64,000 bases of DNA from Burhinus oedicnemus (Eukaryota; Chordata; Aves; Charadriiformes; Burhinidae), in the NCBI GenBank assembly GCA_008921705.1, contig VFFE01007634.1:1829055-1893054 (forward strand), in the 5' to 3' direction. Made by a program: the position numbers and the translations under genes. Below are positions 51,101 to 64,000 of this stretch, in pieces. The notes under the pieces were generated by a model, which worked only from the letters and a program-made list of their open reading frames with translations, was not told the origin of the DNA and searched no databases. How positions within the stretch are numbered: the first letter of the stretch is position 1; every line of letters begins with the position of its first letter.

Positions 51101-53856
51101 TACTTTCCATTAATAATCAGGTAGCTGAATTGGTAGTTCAGAGATTTTGTAATCATGGAGCATTAGCAGAGAGCAGGCAAATCACAAGTTAGTGGCTCTT
51201 CCTGGTATTTCCACTTGTTAAATAGAAGCAGTTTCCTTATATCATTTCCTATTATTCTGCTGCCGGAATTGTCAGACAATTACGAATAGTCAGAAATAGC
51301 ATCTGAAACAAGAGGGAGTGAAGTAGTGATCTGCAAGACAAGTTTGGCATTAACATACAATCCACTGCAAAAGCAACTGTTTTTCATCTCTTAACAGTGT
51401 GTGCTTGAGACAAAACAATACCAACTTTCTCCTCTCCTCTTCTCTTCTAAAATTATAGAAAACAAAAGAAAAACTTCCAGACACAAATCTAAGATCAGTG
51501 CGTAAAAACGTGCTCTTCTGCATGTATGTTTCTGTATCTATAAATAAACACATTGTGAAAATAAGTATCTTTTTTTCTGCTACTGTAGAAATTTCTGATT
51601 TTTGAAATTATTTGCTTAGGTTATAAGTGCACATTAAATTTCTTTATTTTACAAATACAAGCATTGAGATGCCTTAGGGTTTACAATGCAGGTAACTACA
51701 CAGCAGAGAGAGGATGATTTCATAGGTTCCTCTTGAAAGGAGAAGATTGATTTTTAACATTTTTTTTTAACCTCAGAACTATACTGGGACATTGAGTGAA
51801 AGTATCCGTGGTTTACTTAACCTCTTTCCTAGACACAAACAACTTTTTAAGAAAGAGGTTTTGGTATCAAAAAACACACTAGTGTAAATAGTGTAAATAA
51901 CTGATAAAAATGGGAGTAGAAGCGAGCTTTTTCCTTGTTAAGCTTGTTCTTCATCTGATCCACAGATCCCCGGGCTTCTATAAAAGCCTTCTAAGCTGAA
52001 GGGCTGAGGACTCAAAGCCCTTGGGATCTTGGATTTTTGTGTTATAAAATGTATTTTTACCAAGACCCTGCTGAAGTTTGGTGCACTTTGGTGCAGCATT
52101 CATTCATGATGTGATTATTGCTCAGCGGCTGAGCAGTGAAGTCAGAGATCATACTTCAGTGCACATGCAAAAGCCTTGTTAGGTTAATGACTTCAATGAC
52201 AAAGCCTTTTCATAGGTGGCTAACTGAGTGGCATGATGGTTTGACTGAAATCTTACCTTTTATGTTTTATTATTTTATTTATGTTTTATTTATTCACTTT
52301 AAATAAGAAATTCTTATAATGCACATAACTAATCTCTCCCTCTCCTTTAGTTTTAGATGATCATGCACCTCAATGCAATTGCACAACAACAACTCTCTGT
52401 TCGATATTTTCTCAAGGAATATATTATCTATACCCCTTTAATATAGAGTACCACATCCTAGCATCCACGATGCTCTATGTCCTGTGGAAGAACATTGGCC
52501 GCAAAGTTGAGCACCACCAGCAACACAAAACTCCATTCAGATTCCACGGCATAACTGTTGGAATGATTTTTGGACTAGTCGTGTTAACTAGCACAATAGC
52601 CATAGTTGTTGTCTATTTAATTCAGATTGGACGTTCGAAAATCAAAAGTGAGTTAGCACTTACTATGTTTTACTTGCATGCTATCTTTGTATTGGCTCTG
52701 ATGTGTACAGCTGGAATTGTTGCCCTTCTAATCTACAGACTGGAAGATAGATCATTGGATAATTCAAAAAATCCCGCTCGAAAACTTGATGCAGAGCTGC
52801 TGGTGGGCACAGCTGCAGGGTCCTGGCTCCTCTCCTGGGGCTCGATCCTCGCCATTATCTGTGCCCAAGCCCATCCAAAATACACATGGTATAACCTGCC
52901 CTACTCCGTTCTGGTTATTATTGAGAAATATATTCAGAACCTTTTTATCATTGAATCCATACACCGTGAGCAGGAAAAGGTGAACGACGATATTAAAACG
53001 CTTCGAATAGTGACTATATCTCGGGGGAGCACTTTATCACTTACCCCCTCCTACAAAGAGATTTACAATGGCAGAGTTGCTCCTGACAGCGGAGAGGTAC
53101 CCTGCCTGTTTAAGGGCAGCATCCGCAGGAGAGAAAATGATGATGGTGGTGGTGGTGCCAAAGAAGCAGCGAGTCAGGATAAGAGTTCGGTCATGCATTC
53201 AGCCTCAGATTTCTCATTTTACAGTAGAAACTCGGTTACTAACAACAAGAGGAGAATCCTGAAGAACATCGCTGCGTTTTTATTCCTATGCAATCTTTCG
53301 GTAAGACATTTTGAACATAATTCACAAGTTAATACCCAAAAGCTTCCCAACCTTTCAAGCGTGATAAGTATATTAAAATTACATGGTTCTATAGTTTGTA
53401 GCAAGTAAATTTTACTTCTTCTGGAAGAATAAGTGAATGTGCCTTTGGGGAACAAAGTTTATTTAAACATGGAATCTGGAAGCCTAGGCTTGTTTTAGTC
53501 ATAGTACAAAAACTAACAGCAGCAGAAGCTGAAACCCTCTTCCACCAGTGTGCCCCAGTAGCAACGGCGGGGGTTTTCATAGAGATTTCTGAAACCAAGC
53601 TGCTGTTCGATGGGGTCACAGTCATTAAGGTCTAGTTACTCGTCTCACTGGCGATTAATATTGGCCTTATGTTCTTCTTTTGCAGCTTTGGATACCACCG
53701 GCATTTGGGTGCCGCCCGGAATATGACAATGGACTAGAAGAAATAGTTTTTGGCTTTGAACCCTGGATAATTGTTGTGAACCTTGCGATGCCTTTTTCTA
53801 TTTTCTATCGGATGCACTCAGCTGCCTCACTCTTTGAGGTCAATTGTAAAACATAG
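45141..53856 (+). CDS. OTOP1: OTOP1, otopetrin-1 proton channel (5' exon missing, last 482 residues)
   Basis: Five coding exons join in phase: 45141-45277, 48236-48294, 49881-50011, 52351-53300 and 53686-53856 (TAG). The translation follows vertebrate OTOP1 closely: ITLFAVITLILDSFKIGYY, FPVTHAVHTILQ, FKTLERFGVIHSVFTNLLLW, ESKHQLNEHKERLITLGFGN, STMLYVLWKNIGRKV, NPARKLDAELLVGTA, YTWYNLPYSVLVIIEKYIQN and the hallmark C-terminus FGCRPEYDNGLEEIVFGFEP. Otopetrins are dimeric channels with twelve membrane helices that carry protons; OTOP1 underlies sour taste and otoconia formation in the inner ear. The visible part lacks about 120-130 N-terminal residues with the first helices, which human OTOP1 (612 residues) encodes in a separate exon. 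The variable loop in the fourth visible exon has a short Asp/Gly-rich stretch from a GGT repeat. The open frame at 52470-53408 is this exon running into its intron; the correct end is the CTTTCG|GTAAGA donor at 53300/53301. Confidence 0.95.
45278..48235 (+). other. OTOP1 intron
   Basis: About 3 kb between the first and second visible OTOP1 exons, with donor CAG|GTAAAA and acceptor TTTAG. It is AT-rich. The open frames at 47363-47773 and 47329-47586 overlap on opposite strands and resemble nothing I know. No repeat was confidently identified. Confidence 0.6.
48295..49880 (+). other. OTOP1 intron
   Basis: About 1.6 kb between the 59-base second visible exon and the next one; donor GAGAG|GTAAAG, acceptor TTTTGTAG. 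I see only noncoding sequence. Confidence 0.6.
50012..52350 (+). other. OTOP1 intron
   Basis: About 2.3 kb, donor ATAG|GTAAGC and acceptor CCTCTCCTTTAG. AT-rich. The open frames at 50025-50258 and 50659-50952 show no known protein features. Confidence 0.6.
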
Positions 53857-53871
53857 ATCGTATACGGTCCC

Positions 53872-53945
53872 TCAGTAAATAATTAATTGAATAATTAATT
53901 AAATAAATAACAGTTGAATGAGTGGATGAATGAATGAGTGAATAT
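53872..53945. repeat. AATTAATT / GAATGA simple-sequence tract
   Basis: Just after the OTOP1 stop is a run of AATTAATT and AATAAAT units followed by imperfect GAATGAGTG/GGATGAAT units. It contains an AATAAA at 53902-53907 and lies within the 3' UTR. Confidence 0.7.
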
Positions 53946-54237
53946 AGCAACAGCTGCTCAATAAATAGAAGATTCAATAATTTCTTTTAAAAGAAGGAAC
54001 CATAGCTAATAGCATGTAATTTTTTTAATTTTTCTTCCACATATTTTGTTATATATGTGGTGTTATTGTATAGGTACACTTTTCAGAATCATATTAGTGT
54101 TAATATAATTAACACTATATAGTAAAGTTAATTTGATCTCATTGATCTTTGTTTTAGTCATCTGGGTTTTGTCCTGTGTATAATTTGTATGGTTTTGTTT
54201 TCATTCATTGTGACTTGTGAAAGGGGTTTAAAAAAAA

Positions 54238-54243
54238 AATAAA
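54238..54243 (+). other. Candidate OTOP1 poly(A) signal
   Basis: AATAAA about 380 bases after the stop codon, at the end of an A run. Earlier hexamers (53902-53907 and about 53961) and a later one (about 54586) are alternatives, so the 3' end cannot be fixed from sequence alone. Confidence 0.35.
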
Positions 54244-57200
54244 TCTGTATGACTTAGGAGGGAAGGTCCCAGGAACAGCTAAACAGAGAGATGCTCTCAA
54301 ATCACAGAGATACTGTGAAAACTCCAACTCTTAATTCCTAGCTATGGTTTTATAGTAAAACCTGAAAACATTTGCTATTTAGTTGGGATGTGGTAATTAC
54401 TTTAAAATTCCTGAATACTGATAAAAAATCAATATATAATTATTATTTTCTTAACTATATAACAAGAAATCCAGGTGAATAACATATATGGTTAGGTATC
54501 ACGCTGTATATCATTTCTTCTGATGAAATATATTTCTATTAATGCATTCCTCTTGTCTTGTATTTACTATATGACATAACTGAGAAATAAAGTTAATTCT
54601 TTATTCACTCATCCTTGAAATATTTTAAGACAGAAAACTAGTCTTATAGCTTATGTTTAGGTATATATATTCCATTGCCAGAATGGTATATATTCCCTGT
54701 ACAATTTTTTCATGAGCTGCTAATTTATTTGTTCAGTCTCCTGGTTGGAAGATAAACATATGTCTTCATACAAGGATACTGTAAAGCATAGCTGATGCCT
54801 CTAGAAATCTGGAGGGCCCTTGGCTGAGTATTTTACAAGCGTGGTTTACAAGCTGTTAGAACACAATCGCAAATCCTTACGGTATTTAGTTGCCTGAATT
54901 CTCACAGAAAGCAGCAAAAAGTTGGGTGGTTGAATATTCTCAGAATCTGGACCTTTAAGACTGAAAGTCTGGCGCAATAACCAGAATATTAAAAGGGAGC
55001 AACAGATCAATTATTGGATAATCCTCGCTAACTCACTAATGATGTAGTCCTAAGCCTGGTGGGTCAGGGGCTGCAAAATTTCTGCCCTTAGCTCCTAGAA
55101 GGGCACTTACACTTTTAACCACAGTTGCCACCACCATCTGCAGTCATATTTCTGCATGGGGAGGTCTGCTTCTGAGACACGAGATCTCAGCTGTCTCGTC
55201 TGCTCTCACACATGAGAACAAAAATTTTGGCTTTGTACCACTAGATGGCAAACACAGACCGTTCGATAAATTACCTGCTTACCTCTAGGAGTTGCTTCAC
55301 ATCAAAATCAATCTTCAGTTCTATTTTGTGGTACACACAGCCATTACCTGCGTTACATGTTGCAAAACCCAGATCAGGTAAAGCAATTTTCATCTGAAAT
55401 ATCAGGGGAGATCTGTATTAGATGAACCATCGGAGAGGCTGAGCATGAGAGCTCCTATGTTCCTGCAAAGCAATTTCAGTTGTTTGATTTTAAGTGGTTT
55501 TTAAAAGAGTCACCCTCTGATCACATTGCTGTAATCTCTTCCTTTCTCTAGGGCTGCTTGTCATACTCTTTTATCTCATCTCTATTAGATCTTACATTCG
55601 TTCTAGACTAACATTTTCTATCTTTCCCCTTGAATGCAGTAACTTGATCTCACCCACTTCCATGCAAACACCAGCTCTGACCACTTCACTTGGTTGTCTC
55701 TCAGACTGGTTCCATTTTAAGCAGAGTGAATAGGGCCATCCGGATAATCAAATAAAGCTTTAACCTTCCTTCCGGATCAACTCTTGGACCAACTCTCCAG
55801 CTAATTCTGGTATCAGAAAAAATTCATTTCACTAGGTAAGCCCACAAATTCCACTTCATCTTTTAAGTGCTCATAAAGATGGCTAGCAGATGCCTGTTTC
55901 TTCTTCCAGTGGTTCTGTGGCATGGGTCCTATGTCATTCTTCAGCTAGAACTAGTGCTCTTTAGCTGATTCCCAGCATTTGTGTTCAACCAAAGCAGAGC
56001 TAGCTAATCCCTAGGGCCAAAAAGGGGCCATATGTTCTATTACAAACACATAGCACACATTCTGAAGTTTCAAAAATAAATAACATCCTTATTTAGTTGT
56101 ATTTCATCTGCAATTACTTAGTCCTTTCTGTTTCTTAACATTACTATTGAAATAATTTCATTTGTCCACAATATTAAATTGATTTTGAGTGCTGAAATTA
56201 AAGTTTATTCAGAGAAGTGAATTAAGGCAGCACTCTAGCAGTGAGCAAATGTGTTAAACATGCTAATGGGCAGATTCTATTCTGAGCTGCACTGATGAAA
56301 CCCCGCTGACTTAAATGGTCCTGTTTCACGACCAGAGACTTAATTTTGGCCTGAGAAGCTTAAGAGGTTTTTCACCTCAGGACTTCTCTCAAAAAAATAT
56401 TGTTTCATCAAAATCCAGAATATTTTATGGAAAGCAGGTCTTAGTTTCTAACTACTCTTGAAGCAATAGCCAGTCATGAAGTTCTGAACATTTTAAAAAC
56501 ATAGATTTTTAAGAAACAGGGATTTTTGGACCAGCAACAATAATCAGATTGTTTAATGTAGTGTGACCTCTAACTCTCCAATCAATGCTAAACCTGGGCT
56601 TCCTCCAACAACTGCTTTCAAACTTCTCTTTTTTGTTTTTCTCTAGCATACATCAACAACAGTAATTTATCACAGGTTTTAAAATATAAGAGATATAGCA
56701 CAAAGTTACCCTATTTCTGCCTACCTATCTGCTCAAGCGTGTGACAGGAGGCAGGAGAGTTGGCTTACCCAGGAGAAAGGTCTAACAGCTGCTCATTGTT
56801 AAGTTCCTGAGATGTCTCTTGGGGACAGTTTGCCTACTTTGAGATCTCTAGGGAATGTCTTTGAGACCAATTTAATGTTACTTAAAAAGAGGGGTTTTTT
56901 TAAAAATGGAATTTCTTTAGTCAACTCCAAAATACACTTGATATGTAAAGGATTTGAATTTTTGCTGCATAATCTTAATCAGAAAGCTATTCTCTGATGT
57001 TCATCATATCCTTCTGTTAGACTCTTCCACTCTCTGCCTTCAACCCTAGATAATTTTATTTATTCAATAATGTATGCTTGGGTAGCATTTAAACATATAT
57101 ATGTACAGGAATAAAGGCTGCTAAGGTGCAAAAGGATTCCTACAATCCTCAAGCATTTGCCTGAAGAGTCAAACTTGCATGACCATAGATTTTGCCAAGT

Positions 57201-58678
57201 GTTTTTTAGTGTCAGTGACGCTAACTCTAAGATGGAAGAAGGTGGAGGAGTCACGGTCGAGCCTTTCTAAAAGAACTGAATTGCATTTACTAGTATTTCT
57301 CAATACTTTGAATTTCCTCTTTTAATAATTTAAAAATTTTTTTACAATGACCATTTTGATAATTTTGGAAATACTCCTGTGTTGCATGGCCCACCTGTGG
57401 TCCATAGACTCAGAGTACACTATATCAGTGCAGAAGTGTAGATGGCTCCAGAGAACAGCAGAGAAGGAAATTATCCAAGTGATTTAAGTGCATGCTTCTT
57501 TCCACTGACTAGGGAATTTAAGGTCCTTATGAGGACAATTAGTTCATTAAAAAAAAGACTGTCTCTTCCATTGAGCAGCAAGATCCTTCAAGATCTAAAC
57601 TGCTCTTTCCTAAGTAGGGGCACATAGTATATCCTGCTTGTGTTATTCTGCCTTTTTCTGCAAAAGCTCTGAATAAAGCAGGATCTGGTTAAAAAGAAAA
57701 TTAAAGATATAGTAGATTTGTTAAGTTGTAGGCTTTGTTGTTTGCTGGAGTGTTTTGTAGCTGAAAATGAAGTGCAAATTTCAATCATCATAATAATGTG
57801 ACCAGGGTAATTTACTTTTAAACTTGATAACAATATTTTGTGTAGCTGATAGGAGTTTTAATTTAATTTATTACTTAATAAGATGAAGAAATGCTTAGAA
57901 ATAATATTTGCAAGAGTAGAGAGAAAAAGGCTTTTTAAAAGGGTCGTTCTTTAGAGTTTCCTCTAAGGTGAAGTTTCTGGATGCTACTAGACCGCAGTTT
58001 TACAAACGATGCTTTCATTTTAACAGTTAACACCACTTCTTTACTTGTATCTGAGTAGGCCTGTGATGGCCCTGTTGAAGTTTTAGTGAGGCAGTTCAGA
58101 AAGCAGCCTGGCAAAACCAACGAGTACGACTTGAGTGTTATTTATTCTCTATGTGACCTGACAGTATGCAAAACACAGGCTGAATGGAGTATGAGTGTCT
58201 GTGCGTAGTGATGTACAAATACGCTTAAATGATGCATTTCTGCATCCTGAAAAATTAGTCTGTGGACACCATTGACCATATCTTACACGATGTATTAATG
58301 AAAAACAAACACGCACTCATTAAATTTCACCTAAAATCCATGAAATAAAAAAGATCCCCAAACTTCAAGGTTTTAATACAAACACTCATTTTTTAATTTT
58401 CCTACCTCACTCTGTCTGATTAGAGATGATGTCTGTACAGCTGGCTCCTTGGATCACTTATTCCCTGGGAACTCTTGTCCCCAAGGATTTGGCCTCATTC
58501 TGTCCATGCATGAATAAAATGAGATCTGCATTTAAACAGAATTGAAGCAGCTGCAATTGTTAATGGGAACCTTAAAAAACAGGGTTAGCTCTGTTAGCTT
58601 TAAAGGATGAATTTGATCTTGAAGTTGATGATAGTGGGAAATCTCACTTTAATGTCAATAGTCAATGGTTAGAGCCCC

Positions 58679-58702
58679 TTTTTTTTATTTTTTTTTTTTT
58701 TT
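58679..58702. repeat. Poly(T) tract
   Basis: A T run of about 24 bases with one interruption, in the OTOP1 3' flank. Simple repeat or the reverse side of an old retroposon tail. Confidence 0.8.
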
Positions 58703-61700
58703 AGAAGGTGTGTTACATCCCATAATATTCATTTGGCTGAGATTTAAAGCAAAACTTGCAGTTCTCTATGATGTCTCCTGCCTTCCTCTGCTACTATTCT
58801 TCACCTAAAAGAGAACTGAGTTTCATCCCTATAAATATGTCCTTTGGTAAAATCTTTATCAACACATTTTCTAGTTTGTGCCAGAAGCAAATGGACCACA
58901 ATTCAGGCATAAGAACATGCTCTCAAATAGATCTATGCAGTAGATAGAAATTTGTGAAAGAACAGGGATGGCAGGAAAACCAGTTGCCATCTTTCTCCTT
59001 CATTTGCAACAAATACAATTTGTTATCTTTACACAACATTTTCTATCAAAACTTGTACAAGCAGTGGGTGCTTCATGTTTATTTTCCAATAAATCTTTGC
59101 TTTAATGTCATTGCAACATACCTGGAATTTAAAGACAGTTTGTGAAAAGCATACGTAGAGTCATTAATTCCAGGGAACCACATCAGCATTTTAATCAAAG
59201 CAGAGTGAGGAACAGCTCCTGTCCACACAGCGAGGATTATCAAGGATACCGTAACTTCTTTATTCTAATTTATTCTGCCATCAAATATTTACCAGGCTTA
59301 ACTGAAGATCAGAATGCTTTCAAAATGCATGGAAACTACTGAGGACACGTCTAGGGCTAAATCTATGCTTGGTGTTTGGTTCAGACTTGAGTCCATCACC
59401 TTCTGAATTTAGTAATTTCGCCTCTAACAAGCAATGACCTTTGTAGGAAGGCAGCAACTAACAGCTATAAGGTAGTAAGCCATAGCTTTGTAGCAACGTC
59501 TTAATGGCAGCTGGTTACCTGAACCCCCTTCCTCGTCCCTCTCATTGCTCCTCTCCCAGTGTGAGGAGCACTCCTGCTGTGCTCCCCAGGTGGGATTTTC
59601 CACCACTGCCTGCTTGAATCAAATAGCTTCATTACCAAGAAATACTTTAATAAGATGTAACAGTAGCCACTGCTGAAAGCATTCTTGAGTCCTTTTCCAA
59701 GCCTGAGTGTCTTTCTTCTCTCCAAACCTTTAATTTTATTTTCTTTGCTCACCATTTTGGAAGACCTTTCCAGTGCAATAAGAGTCAAGAACCCAAACTT
59801 CACTATATCAAGAAGAGATGACTGTGCCTGCATTTGACATCAGCTCTGCGCGTAGGTGCGGCACCGACACTGAACCTGTGAGATGTGGCCATCAAGTACA
59901 GGTCAGACCTGACAAGGGCAAGCCAGTCCGCACGCCGCTAGGTGGGGACCTGACACTGCGACAACATAAATTAGTGGGGCATAATTAATAGGTTAAACGA
60001 CCCAAAAAAGAAAACTACCTCATATTCTGTCAAAGCAGAAACGAGTGTTAAACTTTTGTGCAACTATAATTCTCACGATTATCTTTTATGTTTGGATAGA
60101 GCTAAAATAAAACAACCTGTCCCTCTTCAGGCCACAAATTTCGGTCAATTGTACTAAAAGGAATTGCATTAACTAGTTATTTTTAACTATAAGGCCACAG
60201 CAGCAAGTAGTTGCAAATTATTCTAAAATGAAAATTCAGTCCCAGAGCTGGATATCATTATTGCAGGTAATTAGTGCAATCAGTACAGCCTATGTGTAAC
60301 AAACAATTCACAAGTATCCGATAATTTGATCTGCAATATTTTCTTTGATGAAAGCAGCTAGACAATATTTCAGGTGGTAGTTTCTGTCCTTGGCTTTGTT
60401 TTCTGCTCTGATATTTGGGAACCTGCTGCTCCCTATGGCAACTCATTTTGTCTCAGATCAATACACATTTTACGTTTCACGAAGACTGGCCTGTGTACAG
60501 TTAGTTACCTCTGCTGAATCTCCAAGGCAAAAACAGTCTTTTAACATATTTTGAAAGTTAGTGTATGTAAGAGTCTTCTGATTGACCGACCCTGCCAAAA
60601 TAATATACAGAAAATCTCACTGGGTAGAGTTATTGGTTTACCAACACAAGGATCACTGGGACAAACTGTTGGCTCCCAGTAAGTATTGCGGCCACTGCTT
60701 AGGTCTCACTGTGACTTTTAACAGAAGCCTCCCCCGAGAGGGGTGCAAAGCCGTGCCATTCCCCAAACAAACCCCAGACTGACCAATTTGCCAGGACTGA
60801 TCAGATCCTGGGTCTGCCTCATATGATGCCGCCAAGGTCCCACCTCCTTCCTTTTCAAAGGTGACTTTTGTTCCAAGCTGCATGCTGCGCCAATCTACTG
60901 TGGCTATGACTTTTTGCTGAATTTGGGGTATTTGCCTTGATTTATTGGAGCATATGCTTTTTGATCTGTACGTTCCCTCCTTTGATTTGCAGTGTGTCAG
61001 CCAGAAGAATGGGGGTCATAAAGGCATTACAGGGGGTGGTTGATGCTCTCTGCACTTGAAAAAGTGCACATTTCTTCTTTGACCCTCCTTATGTATGTTG
61101 GAGAAACCAAGAGGATGACAAATCTAGACACACTGTAGGATGAAATGCCGCTGCTTAGCATGCAGAAGGCTACTCACAATTCAGAATAAATAGCTATTGC
61201 TGTCTCACAGATGGACAGCAGAACACATTTTAGTTTTTCTTTGTGAGCTTCAGTACAACTCTAGTGTCAGCAGACTGATGTCTTCATCAGCTGTTCTTCT
61301 GTGTTCTGTAATAGCACTAATAGTCCTAAGGATTATTGCAACAGGTATTTAATAAAGAACCTTCTAACCCTATTGCTGATATTCTGCTGTGGAGATGAAT
61401 CAGACCTGTTGATTCTAAAGGAGCTTTTTATTTTAAGACTTACTTAAGGGGAAAAAAAAGGGCCGAACTAAGTAAAAGCAGTAATTTACTGCTGTTTATC
61501 TCAAAGTGACGAAGTTGCTCATTCTTACCACTGGTGTTTAAAAACTTGAAACTGGAATTCTTCCCCCAAATAAATCCTGAACTACAAAATCTAGCCCTGG
61601 TCCTATACAACTCTTAAAAATACAGATCAAAAAACCTATCAGCTCTAACTTGTAAAATTACCTTGCATTGTAGTTTTCTGTTTGGCATTTGCAACAGGCT

Positions 61701-62778
61701 ATCCTGTGAGGATACAGCTGTCCCACAGTGCCAGCCAAGCAGCCAAGGTCTGGTGATCCCGCTTCCCAACCCCATTCCCTTCCATCCAGCAGCTGCCTTT
61801 TGGGAGGAGGAAAGCCCAACGATGAATTACTGTCTATGAGAGATCATCTGTGTTCCTTGAAAGGCTGAGATCCAGCCACTGACTTCTGTCTTCTGAGTCC
61901 CTTTTTCATATCAGACTTAAAAGTCTTCACAATAGCATCTGTTTTCATTACAGAAATTATTGTTTGTTTGATTCCATGAAGGATTTGGTCTTCCTACTCA
62001 TTTTGTGGAAGACAATCTCACACTAAGTTAATGGACAGGGTAAAATCCTAACATAAATGATGTTGATTGCAAGTGTTACAATAAAAAATTACAAACTAAA
62101 AAAGTGTGTCATTTACACATTCAATATAAAATTCATAGGTCTTGTTAATATACAGTGGGTTTGAGAAACAGAGAAATCAGAACACTAAAAAGAAATCTGT
62201 TTTCAAATTACTCCATAGGGCAACTTGTTATACTATGAAGCCAGAGACAAAATTACAGTGGGTTCTTTGGGAATTAAGCCCACCTGATTTTATTTGCAGT
62301 TTGGTAGTACAGTTAACAAAAGACAAAATAAAAATCTTGAAATGTTCAGTATTAGAAAATTAAAATTGCTTTTTTCATCTTGATAATTTTCTCAGAACAG
62401 ATGTTCACCTGGGATGTAGCCATGCACACCCAGAGAATAAATACAGTGTACCCAAATTCTACCATTGTATAAATCAGGGGGGTTTTCTTTCTTTTTTCTG
62501 TACCTTGCTCCAAATGTCACTGATCTGTAATAGTTTTTCATCATGTGAGCTCTTGCTATATTAAAAATAATGATACTAATTTTTAGTGTATAATTATGAA
62601 TATCCAGAAATACAAGATAATACTTTATAAGATAAGAGCCACAAAATGAACTAAGACAGCCCACCAGGAAATCATATTTACAAAAATCCTATTCCCTTTG
62701 CTTTTGGTCTTGCCTAGTATTCATCTTTCATCTTTTACCATTGGTTTAAATGAAGTCAGTCAGGCTCAGTATGAATAA

Positions 62779-62808
62779 CAAAAAAAAAAAAAAAAAAGAA
62801 AAAAAAAA
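62779..62808. repeat. Poly(A) tract
   Basis: A run of about 18 A, then G, then 8 A. The sequence before it is not a recognisable gene copy, so I cannot say whether it marks a retroposon insertion. Confidence 0.85.
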
Positions 62809-64000
62809 CCAAGGAAGATTTGTGGAAATCTCTTCCAGTAACATCAATTATTTCATTATTTCATCCAGAGAGTGATAAATGGATGATGTAGGAACCATAT
62901 CACACTCATTACAGAGAAAAAAGCAACGGAGATACTGGGAGAACTGTTCATTCTGTTATATATGGTTAATTAATACTATCCATCATAGTCCCAAGTCAAC
63001 AAAAACTTAAACAGGTTTTAGCGCCAGTGGGAATAACTGTAACCATCTAAAATGACTTCTCCCACAATGCAGACTACAGAATACTGTTTGGTACTACCTG
63101 AATCAAGACAGAGCTGGGGCACGAGCGGAGGCACACTCTCTAAGAAATGCATTCAGCCTTGGCTTTCAGACTGCAAATGACGGCAAATCTATTACAATCC
63201 AAAATCAATTGCATCAGCCCTTAATCATCCTCACTGTTAAAAATGTGCACCTTACCTCTACCCTGATTTCTCATAGATTCAGTTTCTAGCCACTGCCGTT
63301 TTTATAGCCTTACCTGAAAGATTAAAAGTCATCTATTATCAGAAAACTTTTCCCCCTGTAAGACATCAACAGCTGTTTCTAACCCTCCCGGTGCCCTCTG
63401 CTCAGCTAAGGAAGTTTCCCAGACGTAATTCCTGTAATGCTTTTCTGATCATTTTCCAGTTGCTCATATTTATTTTTATTTGAAACGTGAACAGCAGAAC
63501 TCATCCTACTCTGCAAGGATGTTTCTGTGCTGAATAAATTGACGACACCAGTTCTCTCCCTTCCTTCCTCAATATTTTCGCGTGGCTATATGTATACCCA
63601 CACCTTTTTCCACCCCTGTGCAGTAAAGCATTTCAGCTTCAGTGAGTAAAACTGATGGACCTTAAGCATACGTTCAACCCTGCTCCTAAATACGCTCCAC
63701 TTGAGCATACTTCTACAGTTAGGAACACGTCCAGCTACTTTGCTAAATTGGTCTAATGTCCAGTGACTTCCAGCCCGCTCCACCTCTACAGCTACCTCTT
63801 CTTGCCTGTTTTAGAGCCTAACCGTAATGGGAGGTTTTTGATGGGATGCTTTTATAGCCTGAACCTCAGCGGTACATCTGTGTCTATACATTTTAACTTC
63901 CTTTTGGCGTTAATTATTTTTTATCTCTTTACATGGAGTGCCTCTTAGAAGAGAAAATGTGTTAATTTCTGGATGTTGTCTATTTTTAAATAAATATAAT

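Larger units (their letters stand above)
54245..64000. other. OTOP1 3' flank, gene-poor
   Basis: Nearly 10 kb of mostly AT-rich sequence with no recognisable exon, RNA gene or well-preserved CR1. All open frames are short (up to 110 codons), overlap on both strands and look random. Simple runs are noted at 58679-58702 (T-rich) and 62779-62808 (A-rich). DRD5 or SLC2A9, the usual next genes on this side, are not in view. Confidence 0.55.

Noticed and set aside
52470..53408. 312-codon frame taken as a single-exon gene
   Set aside because: It is the large OTOP1 exon read past its donor. The last 35 or so residues are intron, and upstream codons from 52351 belong to the exon.
59424..60883. Open frames in the OTOP1 3' flank, including 59501-59833 and 60582-60883
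   Set aside because: Short, overlapping on both strands, with no splice-site support or recognisable protein.

Overview
The window is vertebrate nuclear DNA, almost certainly from a bird. The genes have introns, 5' ends in CpG islands and low-GC introns. The dispersed repeats are avian CR1 LINEs plus an LTR-like repeat I recognise from bird genomes. One assembly gap of 380 N lies at 42634-43013. I cannot name the species.

Four genes are recognised by protein similarity, in the order ZBTB49(-), LYAR(+), TMEM128(+), OTOP1(+). This is the neighbourhood known from human 4p16 and mouse chromosome 5, shown in inverted orientation. Positions 1-8254 hold the 5' coding part of ZBTB49 (BTB domain, linker, first zinc finger); its other fingers must lie left of the window. 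Positions 9420-10330 are a CpG island that looks like a shared bidirectional promoter of ZBTB49 and LYAR. LYAR spans 10569-20203 with eight coding exons that join to a complete 363-residue nucleolar protein. Two CR1 elements of very different age and opposite orientation sit in one of its introns, and an LTR-like repeat lies just past its stop codon. Positions 20204-32870 have no recognisable gene, but hold a run of splice-flanked open segments on the minus strand that could be an undescribed transcription unit. A second CpG island at 32880-33460 drives TMEM128 (33164-38041, four coding exons, 173 residues, four membrane segments). OTOP1 (45141-53856) shows five coding exons covering the last 482 residues of the proton channel. 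Its first exon is not visible and may be in, or lost near, the assembly gap. From 53857 to the end I see only OTOP1 3' flank and AT-rich noncoding DNA.

The four genes do not form a pathway: a transcription factor, a ribosome-biogenesis factor, a small membrane protein and a proton channel. What links them is conserved vertebrate synteny and, for ZBTB49/LYAR, a shared promoter region. Exon borders were read by eye from GT/AG sites, reading phase and remembered vertebrate orthologues; no alignment was run.
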